From positions 45,500,894 through 45,564,893 of the forward strand of contig OZ018330.1 of NCBI GenBank assembly GCA_963969495.1: DNA of 64,000 bases, written 5' to 3'. A program made the position numbers and the translations under genes. This document shows, piece by piece, positions 35,833 through 48,723 of this stretch (position 1 is the stretch's first letter; every line of letters begins with the position of its first letter). Below the pieces are notes generated by a model. It was not told where the DNA came from. It worked only from the letters and a program-made list of their open reading frames with translations, and did no database searches. This DNA is from Ceratothoa steindachneri. Lineage: Eukaryota; Arthropoda; Malacostraca; Isopoda; Cymothoidae.

Positions 35833-36069
35833 GAACTGGGAGGAGCTGGTTTGCTTATGGAAGCGATACCTCTGCGAGAAGACATCGACAAGACATGTCC
35901 ATTCTGCTGTAAAAGATTCTTCTTTTCTTCAAAGTTAAAAGAACATCTGCGTTCTCATACTGGCGAGCGACCCTTTCAGTGTCCACATTGTCCTTATCGT
36001 GCTACACTGAACGGTAATTTGAGTCGCCACATCGCCAATATCCACCCTTCGCCGAGCAACGCACAATAA
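35833..36069 (+). CDS. E16: alternative 3'-terminal exon with two C2H2 zinc fingers
   Basis: The acceptor is gaattccttagttgcag, 219 bases after the E15 stop; 78 residues. The leader of 21 residues is acidic toward its end (REDIDKT). Finger 1 is residues 22-42 (helix F, S, K, E) and finger 2 residues 50-71 (L, G, N, R), linker TGERP. As in E15, the TAA stop (36067-36069) sits inside AATAAA (36065-36070), and a T/G-rich downstream element follows near 36090-36103. Confidence 0.9.
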   Translation, partial: ELGGAGLLMEAIPLREDIDKTCPFCCKRFFFSSKLKEHLRSHTGERPFQCPHCPYRATLNGNLSRHIANIHPSPSNAQ

Positions 36070-36507
36070 AAATTTTGGATTAAGACTTGTATTAGTGTTT
36101 TTGCGGACCCACGCACGGTCACCTTACGCCATATTTATAATCTAACGTTCATGTCATCCGATTAGTTGTGAGAAATATCTGTCGCTTACAAACTTATGAC
36201 CAAATGCTTTTTATGCGGTCCGTGTGGGGATTGAGGGATGGAAATCATTGCCTTGGGCTTCTTAGGGTACTTGTGTGAAAGGACGAGTACTGAGAAATTA
36301 CTCTTTGATGCCCAACGAGCAGCCATGTATTTCCCCGCTGTGTTTATAGATGCTAATAATGTTTGTTTACTTTATCTTTCATGTCTTTATTTTGACTTTG
36401 ACCCGTTTCACTTCTTCGTAAGCCCAAGAAGCATTTCTCCCCGTCTCAGCGTGATCCTTTCTACGATTGATATCTTGGGGTTGATTCGTCCTCCTCTACT
36501 TCTTCAG
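36070..36507. other. Spacer between E16 and E17
   Basis: A 438-base intron. An open frame from 36238 runs through it into E17, but the stretch is hydrophobic and the acceptor at 36507 separates it from the exon, so I treat it as non-coding. Confidence 0.6.
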
Positions 36508-36762
36508 GGCATCGCAGAAGCCTTCCCGCCCTCGCAGAGGACGGCTACACATCTCCAGGAGTCCAATAGACCGCCCATGCACCATTGCACCATCTGCGGG
36601 GCTTGCTTCCACGTGACGTACAACTTCAAGCGGCACCTACTCACTCACTCCGGCGAGAGACCTTACGCCTGTCCTCTCTGTCCCTACAAGTCCAACCAGA
36701 GTAACAATTTGAAGCGTCATATGGTGGCCCTTCACCAGACTCAGTTTAAAGACCTGTACTGA
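36508..36762 (+). CDS. E17: alternative 3'-terminal exon with two C2H2 zinc fingers
   Basis: The acceptor is cctcctctacttcttcag; 84 residues. Finger 1 is residues 27-47 (helix V, Y, N, R) and starts CTICGACF, with an extra Cys inside the finger. Finger 2 is residues 55-76 (Q, N, N, R). The linker is SGERP, with Ser for Thr. It is less similar to E13-E16 than they are to each other, so it may be an older member inserted in the cluster. Eight residues follow the last His. Confidence 0.89.
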   Translation, partial: GIAEAFPPSQRTATHLQESNRPPMHHCTICGACFHVTYNFKRHLLTHSGERPYACPLCPYKSNQSNNLKRHMVALHQTQFKDLY

Positions 36763-37179
36763 TGTAGAAAAGATGGTGTATAGAACGGTTCTTATTAATT
36801 CTGTTTGCACCCTTGTCTGTGAATCTCAGGCCAAACCTGAACCTGGCTCGGGAATCAGACGCTTTGACACAAATAACTCCCAAAGAAATTCCGCGAGATC
36901 CTAATGTTTAGTCAATTTGGTAGTCATCACTGAGTTTACCCGATGTATATGGTTGTATGTTTATAAATCACCCAGATGCAACGTATTATAAACATTAATA
37001 TTTGTTAGCACGGTTTGTTTTTATAATTCTATTGAAAACTATGCGTGATTGTGAAATCATATAGTAATAGAATGAGTAATAAAGCAGTCCTTTTGAGTAT
37101 CCTGTCTACTTGCTTTTCTTACCATCCATACTACTGTTCCCTGAATAACCTGATCATTTGCCTCCTCCTTCCACCACAG
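36763..37179. other. Spacer between E17 and E18
   Basis: A 417-base UTR/intron stretch. The open frame from 37045 that enters E18 is intronic upstream of 37180. Confidence 0.55.
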
Positions 37180-37530
37180 GGTGACTCCTGTTTCGTCTCT
37201 GGCGTCTCTCCTGGTGAAATTGAGCCCCGATTCATGGCGATGTCGCACGGTTTCTGCGCCCAGGACGATCGCACCTGCGGCGTCTGTGACAAGCGGTTTG
37301 CCTGGCCCTCCAAACTGATCGAGCATTTGCGGATCCACACGGGCGAGCGGCCCTTTCATTGCCCTTACTGCCCTTATAGGGCAACACAAAGGATCACCCT
37401 TAAGAGGCACGTTAAGGGGGTACACTGTCCACAGCCCCGCCGTCACTTCCCAGTGAAGGGAACCGATCTTTTATCTGTTCCTTCGGCGTTTGTTCCTCTC
37501 TCCCAAGCGGTGTCTAGTTTGTATTTCTGA
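37180..37530 (+). CDS. E18: alternative 3'-terminal exon with two C2H2 zinc fingers
   Basis: The acceptor is ctcctccttccaccacag; 116 residues. The leader is 32 residues. Finger 1 is residues 33-53 (helix W, S, K, E), finger 2 residues 61-82 (Q, I, T, R), linker TGERP. The tail of about 34 residues is longer than in most siblings and partly hydrophobic, ending SSLYF. This exon closes the compact cluster; the next zinc-finger exon is 9.4 kb away. Confidence 0.9.
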   Translation, partial: GDSCFVSGVSPGEIEPRFMAMSHGFCAQDDRTCGVCDKRFAWPSKLIEHLRIHTGERPFHCPYCPYRATQRITLKRHVKGVHCPQPRRHFPVKGTDLLSVPSAFVPLSQAVSSLYF

Positions 37531-38479
37531 GTGCCCTTGCGTGCAAACCTATTCCTGGAGGTTTATAACCCTTTTGTTACTGTGGGTTTTTTTTGTCATA
37601 ATGAATATGTTTAACTATTTCTATTTTATTTACTCACCTCATCCTTCACTGCCCCCCTTATTTATACACTAACCTGCTATAGTTGGTTATACCTGTTTCG
37701 TTTTCCTTTTAGTCAAATATTTAACCTCTCTTGGTGGATCACTCGGTTTCATTTTCTCGTGGAACGCTCTCGAAGCGTCTTACTATCAAATGGATTGGTA
37801 GTTTTGCAACCTTGGCAACTGATAAAAGATGCGTTATCAAGTAATTCTTTTTGTACGTGAAAAAATGTCTTGTTCCCACTCGATATACAATTTCACATTT
37901 TTTGAAGGGTTGACTGTTTGAATGTAATTTATTTTTACTAATGTTTGAGACATCTACCTTATAAGAAAATTATAACATAGCTATATGGATAAATTTCACC
38001 TTTTGTTCTAGTTTGTCTACGGAGAATAAAGGCATTGATTGTTTTTATCTGTTTTTTTTTTTACTTTTATATGGGTTTGTTGGATGAGGTAATCTTGATT
38101 GAACTTGATTTGCGGGTTCAGTTTCGGTCTTAACCTCAAAAGGTACCACCACACTGGGTAGGAATATATAGAGTTGCAAACTTTATTTACGTTTCAATGT
38201 TTTTGTTTTTATTTTTTTTTAATAAAACCAATGCATAGTTGGAATTAGGGTAAATTTCTTTATTAAAGCTCATACCATACACACTTGGTCAAAAGTATAA
38301 ATCATCCTATGGAATCATTCATATAATGTAATTAGACATTTGTGGTAAATGAATGCAGTATATATTCATGTATATTAATTTTGATATTTTAATACTTAGT
38401 AGGACCCCGTTTTGCTTTAATTACCACTATAATTCTTCGTGACATGAATTTCGCAAAATTTTATAAATTCCTGACGCTA
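37531..38479. other. Spacer after E18
   Basis: Probable E18 3' UTR. AATAAA-type motifs occur near 38026 and 38220. The right part is AT-rich and may already be flank of the Tc1 copy. No gene recognised. Confidence 0.5.
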
Positions 38480-39430
38480 TTTTTCCCCACTCAGCTTGTG
38501 ATTTTTCATACAGTTCTGATTTATTTGTACTTGTGGTACTTCTTTTTGCTTTTTCAAGCACTTTTCACAAGTGTTCTATTGTTAAAAGTGGACTGTGGTG
38601 ACCATTCTTTATGGGTGATTCCCTTTTCTCAATTCTTGGTGTGGGTGGATGTATAGCATGGGTCATTGTCCTGCTGAAATATAACTTCATTTCTTGGTGT
38701 TGTGGGATTCAATTTCTGGATAGATGTCTCTTAGAACTTGTGACATGAAGAATGCATCCCATACCATGATATAACTATCTCCATGATTTACAGTTGGTGC
38801 CACACAAGCAGGGCGAAATTCCTTTTCAATTTTTCCACTCACTAAGGTAGCCCCAGAAGTTCTGAAAATTTGCAAAATTAAATTTTTAAATCATTTTCTT
38901 AGAAGATATATTAAGATGAAATTACATAAATTACATATAAAACGACAATACAATAGTCTTTCTTAACATAACCTGATAATTACTTTCATCTGACCAGATA
39001 ACTTTACACCATTGTTCATGTGTCCAATTTTGGGATCTGTGGCTCAATTAAAACTTAAGGGTTTTTTTCTGTTGACCTCAGATATCCACGGCTTCTTTCT
39101 CGCCTTGTTTCCTTTTTGCCCTTGATCGTTAAGTCTCCTAACTTTTTTGATTGATATTTTTGAAGTTGAAACTTCATTAATTTCCCCAACATGTTCAGAA
39201 TATGTTTTTTTCTGCGATTATGTAGTGAAACCTTAATTCTAAATTGTCTTATTTAGGTTTTGTAAGACTTTTTCTGTCACTTCTCTTTCTCCTGGTATAT
39301 TTATATCGCTCTATAGTGGTTTGGACAGCAGATTTTGGACATTTTATTTTTTTAGCAATTTCCACCTGTGATAATCCTTGGCTATAGAGAAGTTGGATTT
39401 GTGCTCTGTGCCTATGTAAATTCTTTAATT
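38480..39430 (-). mobile_element. Tc1-like transposase relic
   Basis: Minus-strand reading gives, from 39430 down: a helix-turn-helix region with IQLLYSQGLSQVEIAKKIK (about 39400), RKKPW near 39095, THEQWCKVIWSDESNYQ near 39000 holding the first catalytic Asp, CVAPTVNHGDSYIMVW near 38790, and QQDNDPCY near 38670 with the second Asp. The block after that is frame-broken near 38600. The order fits a full-length Tc1-family transposase, now inactivated by stops and small indels. Terminal inverted repeats were not found by eye. Confidence 0.87.
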
Positions 39431-39734
39431 TTAGTCATATTAGTTATTTATAGCAATGTTGAATAGACAATAGTTATGAATTTAAGCTGAAACAAGGAAT
39501 ATAGGTAAATTCTGATTTTGGCAAACACCATTTTATTAATTGTACACCATTTAGTAAAATACTAAGTAATTGAAACTTATTAACTTAATATTCAAACATA
39601 TTGAACAAACTACACATTTATCATACATATTTATAAATAATATGATGCATTCAATAAGTTTTGTAATACTTATATCTCGTAGAAAGACTATATATAGTGT
39701 AGCAATTTGTGAATAATTCCATTTCTGTTCATTC
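39431..39734. other. AT-rich spacer
   Basis: No feature recognised. Confidence 0.5.
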
Positions 39735-39832
39735 CCTGAAGATGACCTAACATGATCGAAAGGAAAGAGGCATAACTTTATTTGCCTAGACGTCTTTCGA
39801 CCTAACAGCAGATCATCTTCGGGATAGAATGG
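39735..39832. repeat. Inverted hairpin repeats of Penelope terminal type
   Basis: Two opposite copies of a ctgaagatgacc...tcgaaagg hairpin face each other (39737-39763 and, reversed, 39795-39825). Between them lies ctttatttgcctagacgtc, which recurs in opposite sense at 45733-45756. These are probable ends of Penelope-like copies. Confidence 0.6.
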
Positions 39833-40317
39833 AGAACTTATTATTTATTTATTCATGTAGAAAGCTGGTGAAAAAATGAGGGACCACTTACGTGGATTGG
39901 GGGACAAAGGAAGAGAGAAAAGAGAAAAAAGTGACGAAAATTAAATATAAGAGGAGGTAGAAAGTTTGCCCGGCGATCGGGCCATCTCAGTTTTTCGTTA
40001 ACAATTTACACTTTACTACAAATTAACATTTGGAGCTAGAAGGAAAAATACTTGTGATATTTCTATACAAAAATATTTAGGGCGCAAAGAAGGTAAAGAT
40101 GATATACAACTAGAATAGAACAACACACCCAGTTTAGTCACAATAATAAAGGTGAATGGTAGTTAAATTACAAAAACAATTATAGTATCCAGAGTCAGAA
40201 ATTTTAAAGCAAGTTTTAATTGGTACATTAGGCACTTTCGGTTAAGTTTTGATTCACGATAATGATGCCACACTTAGAGAAATCAGTTTATAGCCAGTAT
40301 GCAAGTTGGACATAGGG
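39833..40317. other. Spacer left of the Jockey-like fragment
   Basis: AT-rich; may hold the decayed 3' UTR of the minus-strand Jockey fragment. Nothing else seen. Confidence 0.4.
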
Positions 40318-40893
40318 TCACCTGTAGATGTCCGGTGTGGCTACCGTTTTGGCGGGAGGCATGTATGACTTGTATCTCTCCCGGGCCTGTAGCCTGAAGA
40401 TGCCGTCTACAGTGCCTGGTGGGAGAGTAGCCTCCAGACTGTCCCAGATGGCGGTGCTGTGTGAATGCGGGAAGGCATTCACCGTCTCCAACCCGGTTCT
40501 GCGATGAAGCTTCCTCGATGTGACGAAATCGTCACATTTCATGTTTAGTATGAAGCATATGGCCCGATTTTGTACCCTCTGCATTTGAATCATCCTGGTC
40601 CTTGAAGCTATGTTGGGTGGGACTGCTAGGTACAGCAGCTTCGTTCTCACTAGGGATGTATATAATTTCTTTTTGTTTTGTATACTAAGATTGCGAAATC
40701 GGTGGAGTTTGCTGAGTTCAAGTTTCGCGACTTGAACCTTCGAGTTGATGTGGCTTCCTATGCCGCGTTTGGAGATCCTGAAGCCTAAGATACTCGCACT
40801 TGGCGAATAATTTATTGTTGATTTATGGTGAACGTTATATTGCAGCAAAATATATTGAATATGTTTGAACATTACGGTAAGAAAACGGACCAA
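40318..40893 (-). mobile_element. Jockey-like non-LTR retrotransposon fragment (RT C-terminal region)
   Basis: A 191-residue minus-strand frame reads LGFRISKRGIGSHINSK, then KKKLYTSLVRTKLLYLAVP and RMIQMQRVQNRAICFIL. This is the conserved region after the RT palm in Jockey-clade elements. The segment is 5' truncated before the YADD box. The reading frame is intact over this stretch, so this copy may be fairly young, but it cannot be active alone. Confidence 0.82.
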
Positions 40894-41005
40894 TCAACTA
40901 ACTCGAAAAATACATGGATAGATTTATGTTTAAACATATTTTGAACATTATTGTAAGGAAACGGACCAATCAACTAACATGAAAATACATGGATATGTTT
41001 AAAAA
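40867..41005. repeat. Tandem duplication, period 76 bases
   Basis: The phrase aaacggaccaatcaactaac and its surroundings occur twice, starting at 40867 and 40943, with a few mismatches. Confidence 0.85.
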
Positions 41006-41620
41006 TATGATCGAGAACATAAAAATTATGTTGGGTATAAACAAAAGGAAGTAAAGGTTTAGGCAAATTCTGGTTCCATGAGAGGGCGTTGCAGATTCTG
41101 GCGGAGAGTCGGTGGGAGTATAGTTTCTGGCTGAGTTGTGTATTGATTGAAGGTCTTGGTTGGGAGATCATAACTGCCTCGGCCATTCGGAGTCTTCGGC
41201 GGTCGGGATCACGGAAGATGATGGAGGTGTTTTGGGTGAGCGTTTCTCATGTAATTGACGTATGATGCGTTGCGGCATGCCGCTTGATAGCTCCGTCCTG
41301 GAGGTGCATCGTCCCCACGACGAAGCCCCTACAAGAGGCCAACCTATTGTATGAATACTCGTGCAATGTCCGTGATTGCGTTCACCGCAACTCTAAATAA
41401 ATAGGGATGACTTCTACAACCTTGTCGCGCCGGATTTCCCGACCTACATCACTACCAGATAGTGGTCGCAAATTACCAACAATTTTTTTTATCGATAAAT
41501 TCTCGAGAAAATTTTTGATTACCGGTAAATTCCCGATAAATTTATAGTTAAATTAACTGTATTAGACACTTTAAAAATCACATGTATATAAAACTTCTTA
41601 ATGATATCTTTTGCCATTAT
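41006..41620. other. Spacer
   Basis: GC-richer sequence with minus-strand open frames but no recognised motif; possibly old retroelement. Confidence 0.4.
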
Positions 41621-42545
<925 letters not shown>

Positions 42546-43299
42546 GTTTTATCTTAATTTAGAACGTATAGCATAAAAAAAGAAATATTCTCCTCATTTA
42601 AAAATAATTATATTTCGAAAACACATTATTTACTTTTGTTTTTTATTCTTATTAAAAATTATATAGGAAGCATAACTTTTCAAAAACATAAAAACGTTAA
42701 TTTTATCCTTATCTAAAAAGCAAAATTTAAAAAACAAGACAAAGATTTTAATGACATCTTTTGAAATTATGAATATGGCAGCGATGCTTAGTTTTGCTTA
42801 TTATGGTTATTTAAGAAGTAACATTTCAAGAAACATAAGCCATTAATAGTTTCAGGAGAGAGACTTGGATCGAATCTTTGTTATGAAAAATCCTGGTGAA
42901 GAAAATGCTCGAAAATACGTGGCGGTATTAATATTTATTAGAGCTAGCCTACTTAGAATCAACTAGTAAATTAATGTAACAACATAATGTTGTGAAGTTT
43001 ACGAACTTCTGCAGCGTTTTAGAAGATAATTATTATTATCAACACATAGTAAAATGAGTACACAATATATTACCAGCGATTTACTACGTCAAACCATACA
43101 TAACATTCGTATTCTCAAAGAACAACACATAGATCACATAGCACAACTAAACACGGTCCTAATTTCTTTTTTAAACTAAAACGTTTTCTATCATAATTCA
43201 CAGTTAACTTCTTTCGTAAATACGAAAGAAAATTGTTTAGTGAACGTAAACTACGCTAGGTTACATTGGAGGAGAGTAACGACTTCTATCATCTAGGCT
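42546..43299. other. AT-rich spacer
   Basis: No gene recognised. Confidence 0.5.
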
Positions 43300-45600
43300 G
43301 ACCGCGAGTGTGTTCCCCCAAAAGAGTACAAAACGCTACCTCAGCCAGATGGACAGAGAATCGCACATTTGCATAGATAAAGTGTATGAGGAGAGCAGAC
43401 AGGAAGGTCCAAGCCGAAAAAGAAGTGCGCTACTACGCCGGCTAAGCTCAGAACTAAAGGAAGCAATAAACATCCAACAGGCTGAGATCTGGGACAGCCT
43501 TATAGCCGGAGTAGATAGTGAGCTGAGCCCGGCCAAATTTTGGCACCAAATCATGAAACTGAAAGGTTTACAAAGAAAGGAAAAGGCTCGGATCATAGAG
43601 GACGGGAATTCGAGGGCCGTCTGATTGATGATCTGAATCAGATAATACACCGCACCGCACGCATCCACACCACCACGCGGACATGGGAAGAGAGATGGTT
43701 GACCATTGTCGTCTAATGACAACACAGGACGTCATGGTCACTGAAATCCTTTTAACAAAAGGCACCAGGCTGGACGGGCATCACGAAAAACAATCTGGTA
43801 AATGCCCCGCAGCAGATCATTCAGGAAATCACCAACATCTTTAAAGCTTCCTTGAACACAGGCTGCTTTCCCGACACTAAAGGTGGCCAAAATCATCTTT
43901 CTACTCAAGGCTGGTAAGCCCCTAGATCAACCGGTAAATCACAGGCCAATCTCTCTTCTCGAGTTAGTGGGTAAAATCTACGAAGAAACCTAGCAAACCG
44001 GCTTCAAGACAAACTAGCCGAACTGGGAGCTCACAATCCCCGGCAGCACGAGTTCCGAAAGGGATGAGGAACGGAAACTGCCCTCGCTCTCCTAACGGAG
44101 AAAATGGCCCACTGTAAAGCCTAGGGGAAAGAAGGAGACTTTGTGCTGCGCGATGTACAGAAGGCCTTCGATAAGGTTTGGCTGAAGGGTCTCCAATTCA
44201 AGATCCTTAACCTCCAGCTGAAGCCACTCCCGGAAAGGGCCCTCTGTGACCATATCATGGAGAGAAAAACCCTAATCTCCATCGAGGGCTTTTCAGGACC
44301 TGAATTTGAATTCAAGCCGGGAATTTCACAAGGCAGCTGTCCGAGATCGTCTCTGTACCTCGTGTACACAATAGACCTCCTTGCTCCGGTACGGGACGAA
44401 ACGATGTATCTGCAATTTGCAGATCACCACACAAATTGTCCCCAGCTCCTAGAGGAACGCCGGAGTTCAACAAGAGATACAGCTGCCGAAATAAACAACA
44501 TTAATAGATATGAAAGGAAGTGGAAAATTAAAACCATCCGCCCAAAATTCCAAATAATCTCAATTAACCCGGAAAATAGATCACGTCATCGTGAACGACG
44601 ACCTTTACCCATACTCGGAAGAGGGTAACGTCCTGGGTTTACGGTTCACCAAGTCGGTACAAAACCCGCATCAACACCAGAGTCTCCCTAGCCAAAGGGC
44701 AACTTAGGAAACTATACAGGTTCCTGAACCTAACAGTCCAAACAAGAAGAAGCTATACACTGCCTTGGTACGCTCCGTCCTGGTGTACCCGGCAGTGATA
44801 ATGGAGATAGCTAGTTGTACTTCTCTCAGGACGATGCAGAGAATACAAAATAAAGCCACCATGCTCATAGCTGGAGCTAGAATAAACGACCGTATTAGGC
44901 AAATAGACCTGCACGCAAGAGCGAGGCTTAAGCCAATTAATACGGAAGTTCAAAGGTTAGAGAGAAAGACTTGAGAAAAGATAGAACAAACTGTTATACC
45001 CACACTCTACAACCTCATCATTGCAATCCCGCTGCAGAACCGACACAGAGTTGCAAGGTCAGCATTATTCCCAAGCGGGAGAGGCAATAACCCGATATAT
45101 AAATGACCAAGATCGAGAAATACGAACATAAAGACAGGGGGAAAACCAAGAAACAACAACCAATATAGACTTAAACCAAAAAACGAAAACCAAACAAAGA
45201 AGAGATATAACGAATAATACCACATAAAATAAATAAATAAAAGGACAAACAATAAAAAGATGCGAAATGCCCATAAAAGTTGTAAAGAAACGAGAAATAA
45301 ATCAAAATAAAACTAAACAAAAGAGGCGAAGAGCCCATCAATGGAAAAAACAACAAAAAACAAACAAACTAATTTAAAATAAAAATAAATAAATGGCGAA
45401 GAGCCCATAAAAAAATGGAATAAAAAGTATAAACTAATTTAAGAATAAAATAAAAAATTAACAAAAGAGGCAAAATGCCCACAAAAATAAAATTAGGCTA
45501 AATAAAGTTAGCAAAAGACAAACTTGAAAGGCTAGAAAGCTACGACGCAGGAAAAAATAAACACTGGAGGCAAAAAAGGCAACAAAAAGAGGAAAAATAT
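43300..45600 (+). mobile_element. Jockey-like non-LTR retrotransposon, degenerate, with shared 3' tail
   Basis: A frame at 43310-43624 resembles the region before RT (FWHQIMKLKGL). After broken sequence, 44143-44628 reads VQKAFDKVWLKGL, then PGISQGSCPRSSLY, then FADHHT where a Jockey RT has YADD plus Thr, so the second catalytic Asp pair is damaged. The post-palm part TMQRIQNKATMLIAGA is in another frame at 44830. From 45033 an A-rich non-coding tail follows and shares phrases with 10205-10500. The element is dead by frameshifts, stops and active-site change. Confidence 0.82.
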
Positions 45601-45719
45601 GGCAGTAAAACGAAGGCGATGCCATCGCAACCAGGTTAGCTAAAATTTAAAAAAAACAACTTCTTCACACCTACCACACATTTCACCACCTAGCTCATCA
45701 AATCAAATCAAATTTATCG

Positions 45720-46932
<1,213 letters not shown>

Positions 46933-47172
46933 ACGGCTTCTCGGATGGACCTTTTTACCGTGGACTTGGGTGGCGCGTCTTCGCTGGCGCCTCCTGGCAA
47001 CATTTGCGAAATTTGCGGCCGCAGCTTTCTTACAATTTCACACCTGCAGGCGCACGCGCGCACACACGTCGGCGGGAATCGCCATTCCTGCCCCTTCTGC
47101 TCCTACATGTCGCATCGAAAATTTAATTTGAAACGCCACGTGTTGACGCAACATAACTTCAATGCCGCCTAG
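46933..47172 (+). CDS. E19: alternative 3'-terminal exon with two C2H2 zinc fingers, divergent linker
   Basis: The acceptor is tcaccctccgttgcag; 79 residues. Finger 1 is residues 25-45 (helix T, S, H, A) and finger 2 residues 53-74 (R, F, N, R). The seven residues between fingers are VGGNRHS rather than TGERPYP, so the spacing is kept but the conserved linker sequence is lost. That is the strongest linker divergence in the set. An AATAAA at 47252-47257 lies 80 bases after the stop. Confidence 0.87.
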   Translation, partial: TASRMDLFTVDLGGASSLAPPGNICEICGRSFLTISHLQAHARTHVGGNRHSCPFCSYMSHRKFNLKRHVLTQHNFNAA

Positions 47173-47919
47173 TGAAGAAGATTATTTCTTTTCATGAAAG
47201 GAAATAGTGAAATTAAGGACGGATTTTTTTTTTTTACTTAGTGAACAAAGAAATAAAGGGCGCGACGAACGTTGGAGACATATAAACAGTCATAATATTT
47301 AAATATAATGAATAACGAAAGAAAGACTGAAATAGGAATGTGTTCAAATATCAAACGAAATTTACGTTGGTCTGATTTTGTCTTGCGTGTTTGGGACCCA
47401 CCCTCTGGAAATTAAAAACCTACTTTGGAGGTTGAAAAATAATAGGAATTATTTGCGCAGGAAAAGAAACATTACGGGAAAGCAACGTTTCGTGCAAATC
47501 TTTAGGAGTTAACCCATTAAACACTAATAAGGAAAAATTCAAAATGCAACTTCGCCGTTAATCGTTTTACTCTGAAATAGCGCTGGTAGAAGTTAATATT
47601 TCCGCCTACTGCCAGGTGGTTATCGTGGTCTTTTCAGGTTAAAATTGTGCTGTCCTCTTTAGGAATTCCTTCGCCCACTTTTCCTGGCAATATGTTCGGC
47701 CCATCAATATTTTACAAGTTGTATTCTTCTTTGTTATATCCACCACTCGAGAGTGTGTGTTTATCCAAGTATTTGTTTTGTGGTCTCTGCCTGTTATTTT
47801 TAAGGTATCTTTCTGTTTTTCTAGGCCCTCTTCAGTTTCTGTTTTTTCTATATTCATGTCTAATTTTCAATTTTATATGTTAGAACTGCTAAAGTCCATT
47901 GGTTAAATGCATTTTATGC

Positions 47920-47928
<9 letters not shown>
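47173..47928. other. Spacer after E19
   Basis: Probable E19 3' UTR with the AATAAA at 47252-47257, then sequence with no recognised feature. Confidence 0.5.

Positions 47929-47967
<39 letters not shown>
47929..47967. repeat. (AT)n microsatellite
   Basis: A short AT run preceded by a small AC run at 47921-47928. Confidence 0.94.
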
Positions 47968-47968
<1 letters not shown>

Positions 47969-48723
47969 CAGTAGGGATCAGTAGATAAATATGCAGGATT
48001 GACCACTTTAACCCTGGTCAACGATAGAGCGTTCCCCTTCGCATTTCAAGGTCATTGGTTGCAATCAACGGTTTATTTACAGTTTGACTCCGCATAAGTG
48101 CGGTCACATTTGGTACTCGGTAACGCGCAGCAAGCACCACATGATTGTATAAACATTTCTGGAAACTTAAAACATGGCCTACAAGAATAATGTGTTGATA
48201 GGAATAACGCTTTGAGGTAACCCATCGTGGATCAAAGTTAGTTTTTGCCTGTTACTTTCTGCCGAAGGAAATAAACTATGGCACGTGATGAGAAATTGAT
48301 CCCGTACGACCATCTAAAGCGATCAGCTGATAGTTCTTCGCCCTCAGGTCTGGTTCTGAGTCTGAGAAAATGATGAGTTTACCATACCTTTTCTGTAGTA
48401 TTGATTACGATCTGGTATGGCATTGAATCTTGATTTATGGTAGGTGGTATTTATTCTCTGCACATCATGGGGGGCAGTGGGAATCGATGGTAAAAAATAT
48501 TTTTTAAAAATAGGTCGAAGGGGTGGAGCGTGTTCTTTATCTGTTGATCGCCCCACGCAGGGCATCAAAACCACGTTCTGGGAGTGAAATTTGTTCACAG
48601 CGACAAAGTTCATAATGAATGAATGACTCAGCCTGGATGGATATTGGATGGGGTCAAGTTGAAAGACAGCAGATTGGATTAACGACGCAAGGTGGCATCA
48701 TTAAAAATACTACAACGATTAGA
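47968..48723. other. Spacer with an unassigned minus-strand open frame
   Basis: An 89-residue minus-strand frame at 48344-48613 is basic and ends near the mariner element. I could not assign it to any family. Nothing else recognised. Confidence 0.35.

Noticed and set aside
36238..36507. N-terminal extension of E17 and, similarly, of E18 (37045-37179)
   Set aside because: The extensions are hydrophobic and lie upstream of strong phase-0 acceptors, so they are intron that happens to stay open.
48344..48613. Minus-strand 89-residue frame beside the mariner element, considered as a Penelope or Tc1 piece
   Set aside because: No diagnostic motif of either family; left unassigned.
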